From NCBI GenBank assembly GCA_033964015.1, contig CM066912.1:18835073-18899072 (forward strand): a stretch of 64,000 nt of DNA, in the 5' to 3' direction. Of this stretch, positions 10,839-21,313 are shown one piece after another. Made by a program: the position numbers and the translations under genes. Below the pieces are notes generated by a model, which had not been told where the DNA came from, ran no database searches, and worked only from the letters and a program-made list of their open reading frames with translations. The stretch's first letter is position 1. Each line of letters starts with the position of its first letter. Source of the stretch: Scolanthus callimorphus (Eukaryota; Cnidaria; Anthozoa; Actiniaria; Edwardsiidae).

Positions 10839-12500
10839 AATCCGGAATTTTGTTTAGTTAACAATGGAAGGAAAAACGTGCGTGTTGTTTAACGTACAAA
10901 TCGTTGCTCGCGGACGTATTTTTTCGAACAAAGAGGGTTGCACAAAAACACTGCGATTAAAAGCAAGGGAATTATCTGTCATCCTCGGCTGTTTTAAAGC
11001 ACTTTCGATATCTGGGTTACATACACATTATTTATACAGGGATATAAAACAATCAGTGAAGTTACAACACAGAATTAAAAATAAGGTTGGAACAAGTTGG
11101 AAACACTGATGATTTCAGGGACTTTTTTAATTGGCTGTCAAACAAATTACCTAACTAATTCTATGCGCACGAGAAAAAAGGTGAACTCGATGCTCGCCCG
11201 AAATGTGCTAAGAACAAACATTAAATATAACATTGTTTTCCGAACTCAACTTGGTAATTATACCGGCGCCCTCCCGAAAACTGTAAAGCAAGTTTGAGAA
11301 GGAAATTCTTTCGAAGGCAAAGATCGAATGGGGCCTGTTTAATAGACTCCTGCTATTCTTAACAATAATTACAGACACGTTGGGGATACATTTAATCGCT
11401 GCATGTTTTTTTGGTAATGCAGATGGTTTTATATCCAGCAGCTTTTGTCTTGTAAAGTTTAATTCTCTCCGCAGGCCTGGTGATCATACAAAACCAATTT
11501 CATTCTCGACCTGTGGGCTATTAATTGTCTGCCAGCATGATATTTGATATGCTTTATTAGAAAACATATGCTCTGAAAGCTGTAGTACATAATGAAGTTC
11601 CGGCAACAAACTTTTAAATTTATTCAAATTTGATTTCATTCACTTTTAATCAATATACAAAGTAAAATCAGAGCGACTTTAAAACTTTTCGGGCTCGTTT
11701 TTTTAGTGAAGTCCCACGTGTACAATGATTGAAAATATATTGCGCATTAGAATATAATACACATACCAAGCGCGACAATAGGTTAAACTCAATTAAAAAG
11801 TGAGTGTTATAGAGAGTGTGTTTCGGTGCAGTAAATCAGATCCGTTCCCGAATCGTAGCAACCAACGCGCAGACACAGGTAAAGAACATAGAACGATTCT
11901 ATCTTCAATTTGAGCAGGGTTACACAGATTGACTTGTTGGACAACACCGGGCATTTTGTCCCCCTGCTGCTCATACGCTACCGTTCTTTCTTCATATTTA
12001 GCAGGGGCGGATCCAGGAATTTAAGAAAGGATGGAGAAGAGAGGGGTGGGGTGGGTTGACGGGTGCAGTCCCCACGCACGCCCTAAATCCGCGCTTTTAA
12101 GGTTGGAAATGTTGTTTCCCTCAAAGTTAGGTTAAAACAGCAACCTTAAAGTGGATCCACCCAGTAATTTTGCACCCATGCCAACCAAATTTGAACCGCT
12201 CGTATAAAAACAGGTTGATTTCTATCGCTATCTGAAATATATGTCAGTACAAAAGTTGGGGAGATCGGAGTTAGAATCACGTGACAATCAGGCCACGCCT
12301 ATTTTTACTCTTATCCCAGTTTCAGGCCGTACCGACATTTTTTCGATAAATGCTCTAAGCTACCTCGAGATTGAGTGATCGCCTCTGTGTAAACGAAGTT
12401 TGACTAAATTCTACACGCCCGATCTGAAGATATTTTAAGATTTCTAAACCGGGGTTAAAATTTATGTAAAATTCAGTGTAGTGAATTAAAATGGCAGAGT
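10839..12500. other. No gene recognised; possible hAT-type MITE remnant near 12002-12100
   Basis: AT-rich. AGGGGCGGATCCAGGA near 12003 resembles the end of common hAT-derived MITEs, with a weak inverse (ATCCGCGC) near 12090. The rest is unassigned. Confidence 0.35.
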
Positions 12501-12509
12501 TTGATACTT

Positions 12510-12522
12510 CATGGTTATAAAT
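12510..12522 (+). promoter_or_regulatory. Possible TATA box of the two-exon candidate gene
   Basis: GGTTATAAATAGA lies about 185 nt upstream of the proposed start codon at 12702. The motif is good but common in AT-rich DNA, so support is weak. Confidence 0.25.
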
Positions 12523-12701
12523 AGAAGGTTTTTATAGCTCATTCTATTTGTATGTGTTCAAGGAACGCCATGCTTTTGATCAAAATTTGATATTTCTTTG
12601 CGATTTCGAAAAAGATAGAAATGTAAGTATCACCATAATTGCCCCGCGCATCAGCTCACCGCGAAATCTGGGCCTACCTTTGGTCGCCATTTTCACCACC
12701 G

Positions 12702-13232
12702 ATGGATGACTATATTTTTCAACCTGCTGGCAGAGAAATTCAAGATTCGTTTGGAACATTCAAACAGAAATTTGGGAAATTAACCTCTTCAAACTCTGGG
12801 ACAACGAGGAAGACCTTGTTCATAAAAAGAGAGACCACTTTAAATACGTTTGATGTCGGATGGCTCGTGATCAAGCGAATCAACAAGTCGACGGTAAGCT
12901 TAACTGAAATTCTCTCTTAAACTGCACTCAATGACTGGCTTCTACGATTTACTGTCCCTTCCAACCTACAGGTACATGTAAATGTTCGGCAAAGTAGATA
13001 TGTTTTCGACAAAATTGCCTTAATTAATATATTGTTGTGAATGTAATTCGTCTCTCAAAAGTGCCGTGAACGAATCATCGATCTCTGTGATTCCGAAGAA
13101 CTGAAAAACAAGAACAGCACATTATTTTCGAAGTTCAAGAAATACATTCTCTCTCTGATTCACCTTGAAAAACTAAAGAGACAACATAAGTTAATTGAGA
13201 AGGATTTTTCCGTTGCATTTCGAATCAGATAG
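12702..13232 (+). CDS. Candidate two-exon gene, unknown function (about 120 residues)
   Basis: Exon 1 is 12702-12893: 64 codons from an ATG in good context (ACCGATGG) to a donor GTAAGC. Exon 2 is 13062-13232: 56 codons plus stop, after the acceptor TCTCTCAAAAG. Both exons are multiples of three and join in phase 0 across a 168-nt intron. Exon 1 encodes a basic, Ser/Thr-rich stretch with a VGWLVIKRI segment. Exon 2 encodes a charged, Lys-rich, probably helical stretch with two cysteines near its start. No signal peptide or membrane segment is visible and I recognise no family. The matching phases and two consecutive open exons support it; the lack of homology and transcript evidence limits confidence. 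It could also be a decayed fragment of a larger gene. Confidence 0.4.
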
Positions 13233-13385
13233 TTCCTTTAGAAAGTAAAAATATCCGAACCACTTGCACTCGGGCTCTCAATCTCGGGATAATGCTTTCG
13301 ATCTCGGAATATTGTGGCATTATCCCGAGATAGCGAACCAATCAAAACGCGCGATCTATGGAGGTTCCCGTGTAGTATATACTAA

Positions 13386-13404
13386 ATATATATATATATA
13401 TATT
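13386..13404. repeat. (TA)n microsatellite upstream of the hammerhead
   Basis: Alternating TA run. A second one follows the ribozyme at about 13559-13582. Confidence 0.8.
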
Positions 13405-13502
13405 GTAGTTTGAGCACTCTGGCATGACACAGTGAACCTCTTAATTTGCCTTGTTACATTGTTCTCATAGCTGAGGTTCAGTCTCATTTTTCTCTTCTCT
13501 GT

Positions 13503-13548
13503 TCTGCACTGATGAGCCCACAAAGGGCGAAACAGTACTGTCTGCAGA
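13503..13548 (+). ncRNA. Hammerhead self-cleaving ribozyme, type I, short stem III
   Basis: All conserved parts are present and paired. Stem I is TCTGCA (13503-13508) with TGCAGA (13543-13548), 6 bp perfect. The core CTGATGA is at 13509-13515. Stem II is GCCC (13516-13519) with GGGC (13525-13528) around the loop ACAAA. The core GAAA is at 13529-13532. Stem III is ACAG with CTGT around a 2-nt loop, closing with the U of the GUC cleavage triplet; cleavage is predicted after C13542. The palindromic, near-loopless stem III is typical of hammerheads in Penelope-like elements and metazoan retrozymes, which probably act as dimers. A (TA)n tract follows at once. No second hammerhead was found nearby. 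Confidence 0.85.
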
Positions 13549-13558
13549 TTGAGCCATA

Positions 13559-13582
13559 TGTATATATATATATATATATATA
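13559..13582. repeat. (TA)n microsatellite downstream of the hammerhead
   Basis: TATATATA run directly after the ribozyme. Confidence 0.8.
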
Positions 13583-13689
13583 TGTTTTCTCTTTCTGTTA
13601 CGCTTTATCACGTGACACTCTACTTGTATGTATCCAGTTCACATTTGAATTTTGACGGTTATCTTATTTATAGTAGTTAACCAATGTAA

Positions 13690-13835
13690 ATATTCTCCAT
13701 TACCTGAAAAAGGTCGGTACGGGCTGACCGAAATATCGTAAAATGAAAATTATAAGCTGTTAATCAACCATTCAATTTTATTATTCTGAAGAAGGATGGT
13801 TTGGCCAGCCGAAATATTGTACTTAGAAAACAATA
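13690..13835. repeat. Two diverged copies of a GCCGAAATATTG-type block
   Basis: GAAAAAGGTCGGTACGGGC..GACCGAAATATCG (13705-13738) and GAAGAAGGATGG..GCCAGCCGAAATATTG (about 13788-13820) are alike in order and spacing. Such blocks occur near ends of invertebrate retroelements. Together with the hammerhead this suggests a Penelope-like terminal region, but no coding part is present. Confidence 0.35.
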
Positions 13836-16299
13836 TTCTCCACGTTGTGTCGAGTTTTTCTGTAAATTTTTAGAATTATCTGACTTACTGTCGACAAGAA
13901 CTCAACCGTTCCAATGTATACAAGCAGGGGAAGTTTTCGAGTGGTCTCCCAAAAAGTAATTTGTAAAACAGAGAGGTTGGGTGCGAGCTCAAATTCAAAA
14001 GTCTGAATGGCTGAGCTGGTTTTCGATCATTGGTGCACTTTTGGAGTGTTTCTTTTGTCACGCATTTCTTCTCAAACATCGATCACAAATGATCTACATA
14101 ATGAATCCTCGAAACCAAAGATACAGATCCATTGGCGAAATTTAGCTTGAAAATTGCCTGAAATGTGTAACCGCGACCACTGAAGCATGAACATCATTTA
14201 CGTTCTGCAGATAACTTTCCTTACGCACGTCGCAGGTTCTAACAAGATTTTTCTTGATCGAAACGAAACCGTAGGAAGACTATCATTTGTTGCAGGCCCG
14301 GTATAAAATATTTGTAAAACATTGCCTTTTTCCTATTTTTATATGAAATAATGTTAATTGTTAATGAGAAATTGCATGAAAATATTTATTTTAGTCGTCA
14401 TGGTGAAAGCTATAGGTACCTTAAAACATAAGCTTTTTAAAGGAACAAATCAACTAAAATACACATGAAAACATGTATTCTTGCGTCTCCAGACCGTTCA
14501 ACTTATAAGCTATTTGCCATATCACCCTTCATGAGTTCGAGCGCATGGTCTTTTTTTAGGCTAAAAACTATCGAGCTTAAAATACAGACTGCTTGAAGTC
14601 CCTTATTTGGCGATCGTCCGTAAATACAGATCGGTGGGAATGCAACAGAAGTTCAAGCAGGGCGAACCGACGCTAAAAAAACAGGAACACCTGTGTATGG
14701 GAAACGAAACTCAACAAATATAAACTCTAATAAAATCCCAGTTGCATGCTCAGGACCGAGTTATAGATCTGTACTAATTAAACGCATGGACGCCTATACG
14801 CTAGTTAAATCGCTAGAAACCGTTAATTTTCTATTCGAAGTCAGATACTATATATTTTGGATATAATTAAAAATAAAAGTGCTCTGTGAGCCATCCGGTT
14901 TATTGTGTTGGGATTTCAATCGTGCAGAGGTACTGCGAGGAATAAAATAAAACATATATTGAATATCGTAAACTAAGCATTTGTACTCGGTTGCCGGGCA
15001 TGAAGAAAACGCACCTTTCTGACCATAAAAGTAATTAAAATAGTTCGTATTATGGCTAGTACAATGCTTTTAGTTAAATAAAGACGATTACCGTAGAAAG
15101 TTGCGTTGTACATAAAAATCATTATAAAGAAAACAACAACTGACAATATAAGGTAGTGCATAAACTTTCCTAAACTTTATAAAAATGAATGATGATCAAT
15201 TTTTAAATTTGTTTTTTGAATAAAAAGAAATTCTCAACAGACATTTTGGAAAATTTACCTAGACTGTAGCTTAAGTGATTAACATCATTAATTTTTCCAT
15301 CACCTGCAAAACAGTTAGTGTACATTTTAAATATAAAATAGCGATTATTGTTTTATTTACTTCAGTCAAAATATCACTCTAATGTCTTCTTTAATTAAAT
15401 CTAAAAATTAGAGAACACACATAATGAATAATGTAAATATCATTACGCTTTCTTCTGTTAGTTGAGGAATTAAAAAGTCTCTTTTTGAGTCGATATAATT
15501 GCTCCAGCGTTTTTAAGCTTCACTCTGACTCTAAGCTTAATGTCGCAGATTCACCCTACCCACAATACACTGCTTCGCTGGCAAATTAGTTTGTCAAGTT
15601 GGCGCATTTACCGTAAAACGCGAGAAAGGTGCATTAACTAGAATTCCTTTGCATTAAGCCAGACTTTCTGATGCAATGAATCATAAACAAAAACAAAGCG
15701 ATGCATTATGGTAAGGGTGAGTCGGCCCCTTTAGCAACCGGTCACAGCACAATCCTCACGAAATAAACAGCTTTTGTTGTTGTTGTAATAGATGATTGGC
15801 GTGGCTTGTTTACATTTGTACATTGAACCGTGCTCTTCGGCAAATGCTGTAATATTCCCGTGATGTGTTGCACTGATTTGGGTCAGCCTTGGGAAGCCAG
15901 CGTAAAAAAGCATCCCCGTGGCGGAGAAAACACGAAAAAGTCTAGATTGATTTCACGAGGCCGTAAAACACCATGGGAATGCTTGCGTAGGCTTGGGTTC
16001 GTGTCGACGCCCCCCCCCCCCCTTGAAGTTGTTGAACATTGTTGAACTGCTTTTTGCTTTTTGAGCAAAGCAATCGCTAGTATCTAGAAGAAGAAAAAAA
16101 CGATAAAATTATCAACTTGAGAGAAGGTATGTTCAAACTACCAACATCATATTATCAAAGTGCTTAATTTTGCAGTCGTTTGTTTGCAATTTGGTATTTA
16201 TCTTTCAACAGAAATCATAACTCTCTTGTCTCTGAAAAAACGTGCAACTCACAATGCATATCTTCATTACATTTCATCTTCTACTCTTGAAATTTGCAG
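13836..16299. other. No gene recognised
   Basis: AT-rich. Short frames on both strands lack domains or convincing splice sites. A C-run lies near 16010-16022. Confidence 0.4.
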
Positions 16300-16365
16300 T
16301 GCGTTGCAGTGGTATCGGTAAATCACGTGCTATCAAATTTCCTAGTTTGGAAACTGTTCAGCCTG
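16300..16365 (+). other. Possible isolated internal exon, 66 nt
   Basis: A pyrimidine-rich tract ends in the acceptor TTTGCAG at 16299. After 66 open nucleotides a GTAAGA donor follows at 16366. Read in phase 1-1 it encodes a short Lys/Ser-rich stretch without stops. No partner exon was identified, so it may be chance. Confidence 0.2.
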
Positions 16366-16817
16366 GTAAGAAATCAAAATGTCATTTCACAATCTTATTT
16401 CATCCGCTCAATTGCACGAAATACTTCAAATGAAAACACTCCAAATGTACCTATGGACTTACTCCACTCATGATCCTTTTCTAAGCAGAAAGAGAAAAGG
16501 AGGCAAAAGATAAATTAACTGTGAAAATCCTCATAAGCATTTTATTTATGTGTAAAATTTGGAAAAGTTGGTGAACATTTATTGGAAAAATATCAATAAT
16601 GATCAATTGTGATATTGTTGGGCCTCATTGGGTTCTAGAATATACCGAAAACGGGAACGAAACACACTGGTGAGCAGTGTTATTAGGAAACGCTGTCTGG
16701 TGTCATTCCGAAGCACTTTTTACCTCAATCTCCCATTCAAACCTGGCGATTCGTTAGGAGCTCAATATTATCACATACAATACTGCTTTACATCAAGTTT
16801 GAATTTTGCGATGCTAT
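16366..16817. other. No gene seen; flank of the LTR element
   Basis: AT-rich sequence with no recognisable motif. The last four bases, CTAT (16814-16817), form the left target-site duplication of the LTR element. Confidence 0.45.
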
Positions 16818-17584
16818 TGTCAAGGGGGTAGACTTGACAGGAGGCCAGTAGATGTAGTTCAGAGTTTTTATTCAGAGTGAGCACGACTAAAAGAGTAGCT
16901 TACAGGCCAATCTTCAAGTGTACAAAGATCCAGAGTCGAAGGGTCTAGGAGCCTAGCAAGAGCCAGAGGCTCAAGCGTTGAGCCCTAACCTCCTCTCTCA
17001 CTTTTGGTTTCACTCTTAGTTCTTCTTCTCTTCTTTACCTATACTATTCAATCTCTATTTATACCTAGCTAATGTGATGACCTAGCAGGTGGATTCATAC
17101 AGAATACAATGGTCATTGATTAGTTTTAGAAAGGTGTTGGACTTGTTCGCCTAGTCACCTGTTAGTTTCGGATGACTCACTGTAACTTGAACAAAGGGCG
17201 TAATAACATGTGAAATAGATATATTCCAAATATCCAAGAACCTTTAGGATTTTCCGAGTCAAACATAAACCTACTCTTTTAGAAAGATATATTTCACTGG
17301 AAGGTTGTTGTTATTAATAAGCGTTCAGGATACACTAGAATAATGCCAAGAGAAAGACCGTTGCTAAGTTTTGACCTTCGTTGGGAAATATGGTGTGATA
17401 CCACCTGTGCTTTTGCCGTGAATGGCTATTGAGGCCAGGAAATTAAAGTTTCCCTGAGGTGTTGTATTGGTAGTGTGTAGTTTACACGATCTCATTAGGG
17501 TTATGAATATTTTGATGAATTTGAAACTAGGAAGAGAGACGATTTCGAGTTTTCCTAATGAATGTCGAAATCTTTCTCTTGACA
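16818..17584 (-). repeat. LTR (3' LTR with respect to the element)
   Basis: 767 bp, TG...CA ends, identical by eye to 19467-20233. Open frames in it recur in both LTRs and are not genes. Confidence 0.9.
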
Positions 17585-17600
17585 TCACCCCCCTGCGAAA
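17585..17600 (-). other. Polypurine tract of the LTR element
   Basis: On the minus strand GCAGGGGGGTGA lies immediately upstream of the LTR start, as expected for plus-strand DNA priming. Confidence 0.65.
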
Positions 17601-18589
17601 TTAAAAATTCTCGTGAGAATTTTTCCTAAAGACTTTTTTTTTTCCTAGAACTGTTTTTTTTTTCTGGTTAAGTTAAATATTTGTTGAAAGATAAATATTA
17701 TAGCGAAAGCGAAATGTAGCCAAGTGCCTAAGCGAAGCAAAATTGAAAATTGATTAGAGTTAAATTGAATGAATGGAAATTTAAATGGACGATCACAAAA
17801 TTGATAATATTGAAAACTGGCAAAGATAAAAATGCGTAAATACGCCGACAATATAGATGTTGCAATAATATTATAGATAAAGTCCATGACAATAGTAAAA
17901 GTTCCGCTTATCTTGGAAGATAAGTTAATGTCCAAGAGATTCCATAGAGCAATCAGTTCATTGTAATAGTTCCTTGTATTCTGAGTTGATCCCGTAAGCA
18001 GCTATCTTGGTGATGTGGGTCCTTTGTCTTCAGATGTTGAGGACATTCTTGAAATATGGGTGTTAGCCTTGGAGTGGTTTAGTTGCTGGTGGTTTCCGTG
18101 GATGAATTGACATTCGCAAGAATATAGAACAATAGGCAAATAATATCCTTATCATGGCCAAAATACTGTCTCAGTGAATAGACAAATTGAAATCTTTGTG
18201 AAAAGATTAAGTTAATCGTTCAATAACTCGATTGAAAAAATTCCATAGAACCTGATATTAAAAAAATACACGAGAGCATGTCGTCATTCATGTTTAACTG
18301 TTATTTCTCTTTCGTTCAGAGCTTGATCAATGTGCCAATTTAAACTACCAATGTGAGATACTCCAAAAGATCGAGATCAATTTGTTAACCATTGAAGTAG
18401 GAACATGTTTGTAAATATTGTTTAGAAAACGAGAAAAATCGATTGATATGTATTTACGTCCGAGTCCGTTATGAAATGGAAACCCCTCGCAGTTTTTTGT
18501 TTTAGAAAAATATTCAGTGAATAATACTAACACTATAAATTCTTTTAATATGGCAATTGCAAAGTTCCCTTACTTATCAAGTCTTATCG

Positions 18590-18695
18590 GTGGGGTTCAT
18601 TCAGTTCTAATTATTAACGGAATCACCGTCCAAGTGGAATCGGTGTTTGTTCATTCAGTTGTCTAACTAGTAACGGAATCACCGTGAAGTGTGAC
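18590..18695. repeat. Imperfect tandem duplication inside the LTR element
   Basis: TTCATTCAGTT and then AACGGAATCACCGT occur twice, about 60 nt apart, in the non-coding interior. Confidence 0.6.
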
Positions 18696-19444
18696 CAGCA
18701 CCTCATTTTCAGGGCAAAGGCTGCATTTTGTACGACTTATAACCTACTTTGACTCCATGCCTAATCTTCGACTCGACCGGGGCAATAAAATCGAGCAACA
18801 ATAATAATAATATTGATATCTTTACGTGCTTGAAGCTAGACGCGATCATTTTCGTCAACGTCAATAAATGGGTAATAAGAAAGGATTACTGCCAACCTAT
18901 GTAATATATGGCCTTTGGCCCAATCAAAAATACGGACTTTGAAGTTTTCGGACATGTTATACTGATGTCAATTGTGAATAGCAAGGAATTTGTCGAATTT
19001 GATGAAATGGAAAGAACAATGAAAGCTGGTTTGTTAAGAAAATTGAAATATTTGAAAGCATATTTGGAAAAGAAAATTTTGGATTTGTGATAAGGTTCTT
19101 AAATGCTCTAATGTTTAAATTCTGCGAATGTGTCTATATAGTAGCAGTACCTTGAAGGATATGTGGTTTCTGCATCGCAGAAAGCGTTAGTTCTTGAAAG
19201 GATCGCTACATTCATGATCTTGACAAAGAGCTCCGTCGTTCTGTATGGGAGAGCATGACTGGTGTCCACCGTTATTGATCTTTGGTTGTGTAGTGTCTTC
19301 ATACTTCATGGTGGTTAGCGGTAAAAGGTCCAAGGTCGTGGTCAAATGGAAAACGCGGGAGCTGATGTTGGAACCATGTTGTCTGGATTTCTGTAATATT
19401 GCAGGTCGACGACCGGGATCTTGTGAAGAGAACTTCGGGAAGTT

Positions 19445-19463
19445 CTTCCGGATTCTCACACCA
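19445..19463 (-). other. Primer-binding site of the LTR element
   Basis: On the minus strand TGGTGTGAGAATCCGG begins 3 nt after the LTR. TGG is complementary to the CCA tail of a tRNA; the tRNA species was not identified. Confidence 0.6.
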
Positions 19464-19466
19464 CTT

Positions 19467-20233
19467 TGTCAAGGGGGTAGACTTGACAGGAGGCCAGTAG
19501 ATGTAGTTCAGAGTTTTTATTCAGAGTGAGCACGACTAAAAGAGTAGCTTACAGGCCAATCTTCAAGTGTACAAAGATCCAGAGTCGAAGGGTCTAGGAG
19601 CCTAGCAAGAGCCAGAGGCTCAAGCGTTGAGCCCTAACCTCCTCTCTCACTTTTGGTTTCACTCTTAGTTCTTCTTCTCTTCTTTACCTATACTATTCAA
19701 TCTCTATTTATACCTAGCTAATGTGATGACCTAGCAGGTGGATTCATACAGAATACAATGGTCATTGATTAGTTTTAGAAAGGTGTTGGACTTGTTCGCC
19801 TAGTCACCTGTTAGTTTCGGATGACTCACTGTAACTTGAACAAAGGGCGTAATAACATGTGAAATAGATATATTCCAAATATCCAAGAACCTTTAGGATT
19901 TTCCGAGTCAAACATAAACCTACTCTTTTAGAAAGATATATTTCACTGGAAGGTTGTTGTTATTAATAAGCGTTCAGGATACACTAGAATAATGCCAAGA
20001 GAAAGACCGTTGCTAAGTTTTGACCTTCGTTGGGAAATATGGTGTGATACCACCTGTGCTTTTGCCGTGAATGGCTATTGAGGCCAGGAAATTAAAGTTT
20101 CCCTGAGGTGTTGTATTGGTAGTGTGTAGTTTACACGATCTCATTAGGGTTATGAATATTTTGATGAATTTGAAACTAGGAAGAGAGACGATTTCGAGTT
20201 TTCCTAATGAATGTCGAAATCTTTCTCTTGACA
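19467..20233 (-). repeat. LTR (5' LTR with respect to the element)
   Basis: 767 bp, identical by eye to the other LTR; followed by the target duplication CTAT. Confidence 0.9.
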
Positions 20234-21205
20234 CTATCTTCACAATGGCGCCTGAGTTTCCACGATATTTTATTGATCCCTAATCCACAATATAATAAAA
20301 AAGGTAATAATGTTTACGGTGAGTTATTCTTCTTAATTAGAATTTTCAGTCAAAAAAGGGGAAATGGTGAGGTAACGATGGTGAAATAAGTGTTAAGAGC
20401 TCAGAGACGAACAGTCTAGTGACGAACAAAATAATAAACTCAAATTATCTAAAAGAGCACGAGGCGGAAACCGAGTTTATTTGAACGTAACGTTATTTGA
20501 AATTATCCTCTTAAAACAGTTCCGCAAATGCAACCGGTATAGAAAGGCATGACGAAGGAAGCACAGTTAATTTTAGAAATAACATTTATTTCTATTTGAT
20601 GCTTAAAAACTGTAATTAACCCACGGACGGATTTAAGCCCACTCCGTTTCTTTAGAAAACCAAATCAGCACCCTTGTAACAAGGATAGAAATATAACAAC
20701 TTCGTCAATCTTCATTTTAAAAGCTCGTGAATGTCCAATAAGGTAACAGTATGGTCAAGTTTTTTCTCGATGACGAAATAAAATCCTTTGCTCCTAGTTT
20801 GAGTTCTCAATGGGAGCTCTAGGAATATTTTTTTATTTCTTGATGGGTCGTGGGAATTTAATAAAATCTTTGCTGGAGCTGCTACTAATTATGGGCTCAA
20901 ACAATAATGGGCTTCCTCGGCTACACTCACAGCCTCTTTAAATTGAAAACAAATTAAATTAGCAGATTGAAATTTATTTCCGCGGGCAATTAGGAAATTT
21001 GAACTGCCATTTTCTTCTTTTCAAATATGATAAATGCCAAACAACTGACTCAAGGACGCTTCAGGAGTTTAAAGTCTTGGAAATTTTTGGCTCCTATTTT
21101 GTGGGTTTAATGAGAAGTTTATCATAAGTCGGCGCCAAAGGTTGTTCGCCTCTTACTTTATCCGCCTTGAGAACAGGTGTTGATAAAATTTCCATTTGAA
21201 GAAAT
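20234..21205. other. Upstream region of the secreted-precursor gene, no coding
   Basis: No gene recognised. It probably contains the distal promoter of the gene starting near 21240. Confidence 0.4.
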
Positions 21206-21211
21206 TGGTCG

Positions 21212-21219
21212 TATATAAG
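21212..21219 (+). promoter_or_regulatory. TATA box
   Basis: TATATAAG lies about 95-100 nt upstream of the start codon at 21314, which would place transcription start near 21240-21250 and give a 5' UTR of about 70 nt. Confidence 0.6.
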
Positions 21220-21313
21220 TGATAAGTCAGCCAGGGGAGACACTCCGTAAACCACAACATCAAGACGATCTACTCTACCTCCATCAAAGAGTAGAACTTC
21301 ACCCATAAGAAAC

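Larger units (their letters stand above)
16818..20233 (-). mobile_element. Non-autonomous LTR retrotransposon (LARD-like), recent
   Basis: Two direct repeats of 767 bp (16818-17584 and 19467-20233) start TGTCAAG and end TTGACA and show no differences by eye. CTAT precedes the left and follows the right repeat, a 4-bp target duplication. Orientation is minus. On that strand a primer-binding-site-like TGGTGTGAGAATCCGG starts 3 nt inside the LTR at 19467, and a purine tract GCAGGGGGGTGA abuts the other LTR at 17585. The 1,882-bp interior has no gag, protease, reverse transcriptase or integrase. It must therefore be mobilised in trans. Identical LTRs mean a very recent insertion, or gene conversion or assembly duplication. 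Confidence 0.9.

Noticed and set aside
17645..19459. Short minus-strand frames inside the LTR element as possible gag
   Set aside because: No zinc knuckle, capsid or protease motif; one overlaps the primer-binding site. The interior is treated as non-coding.
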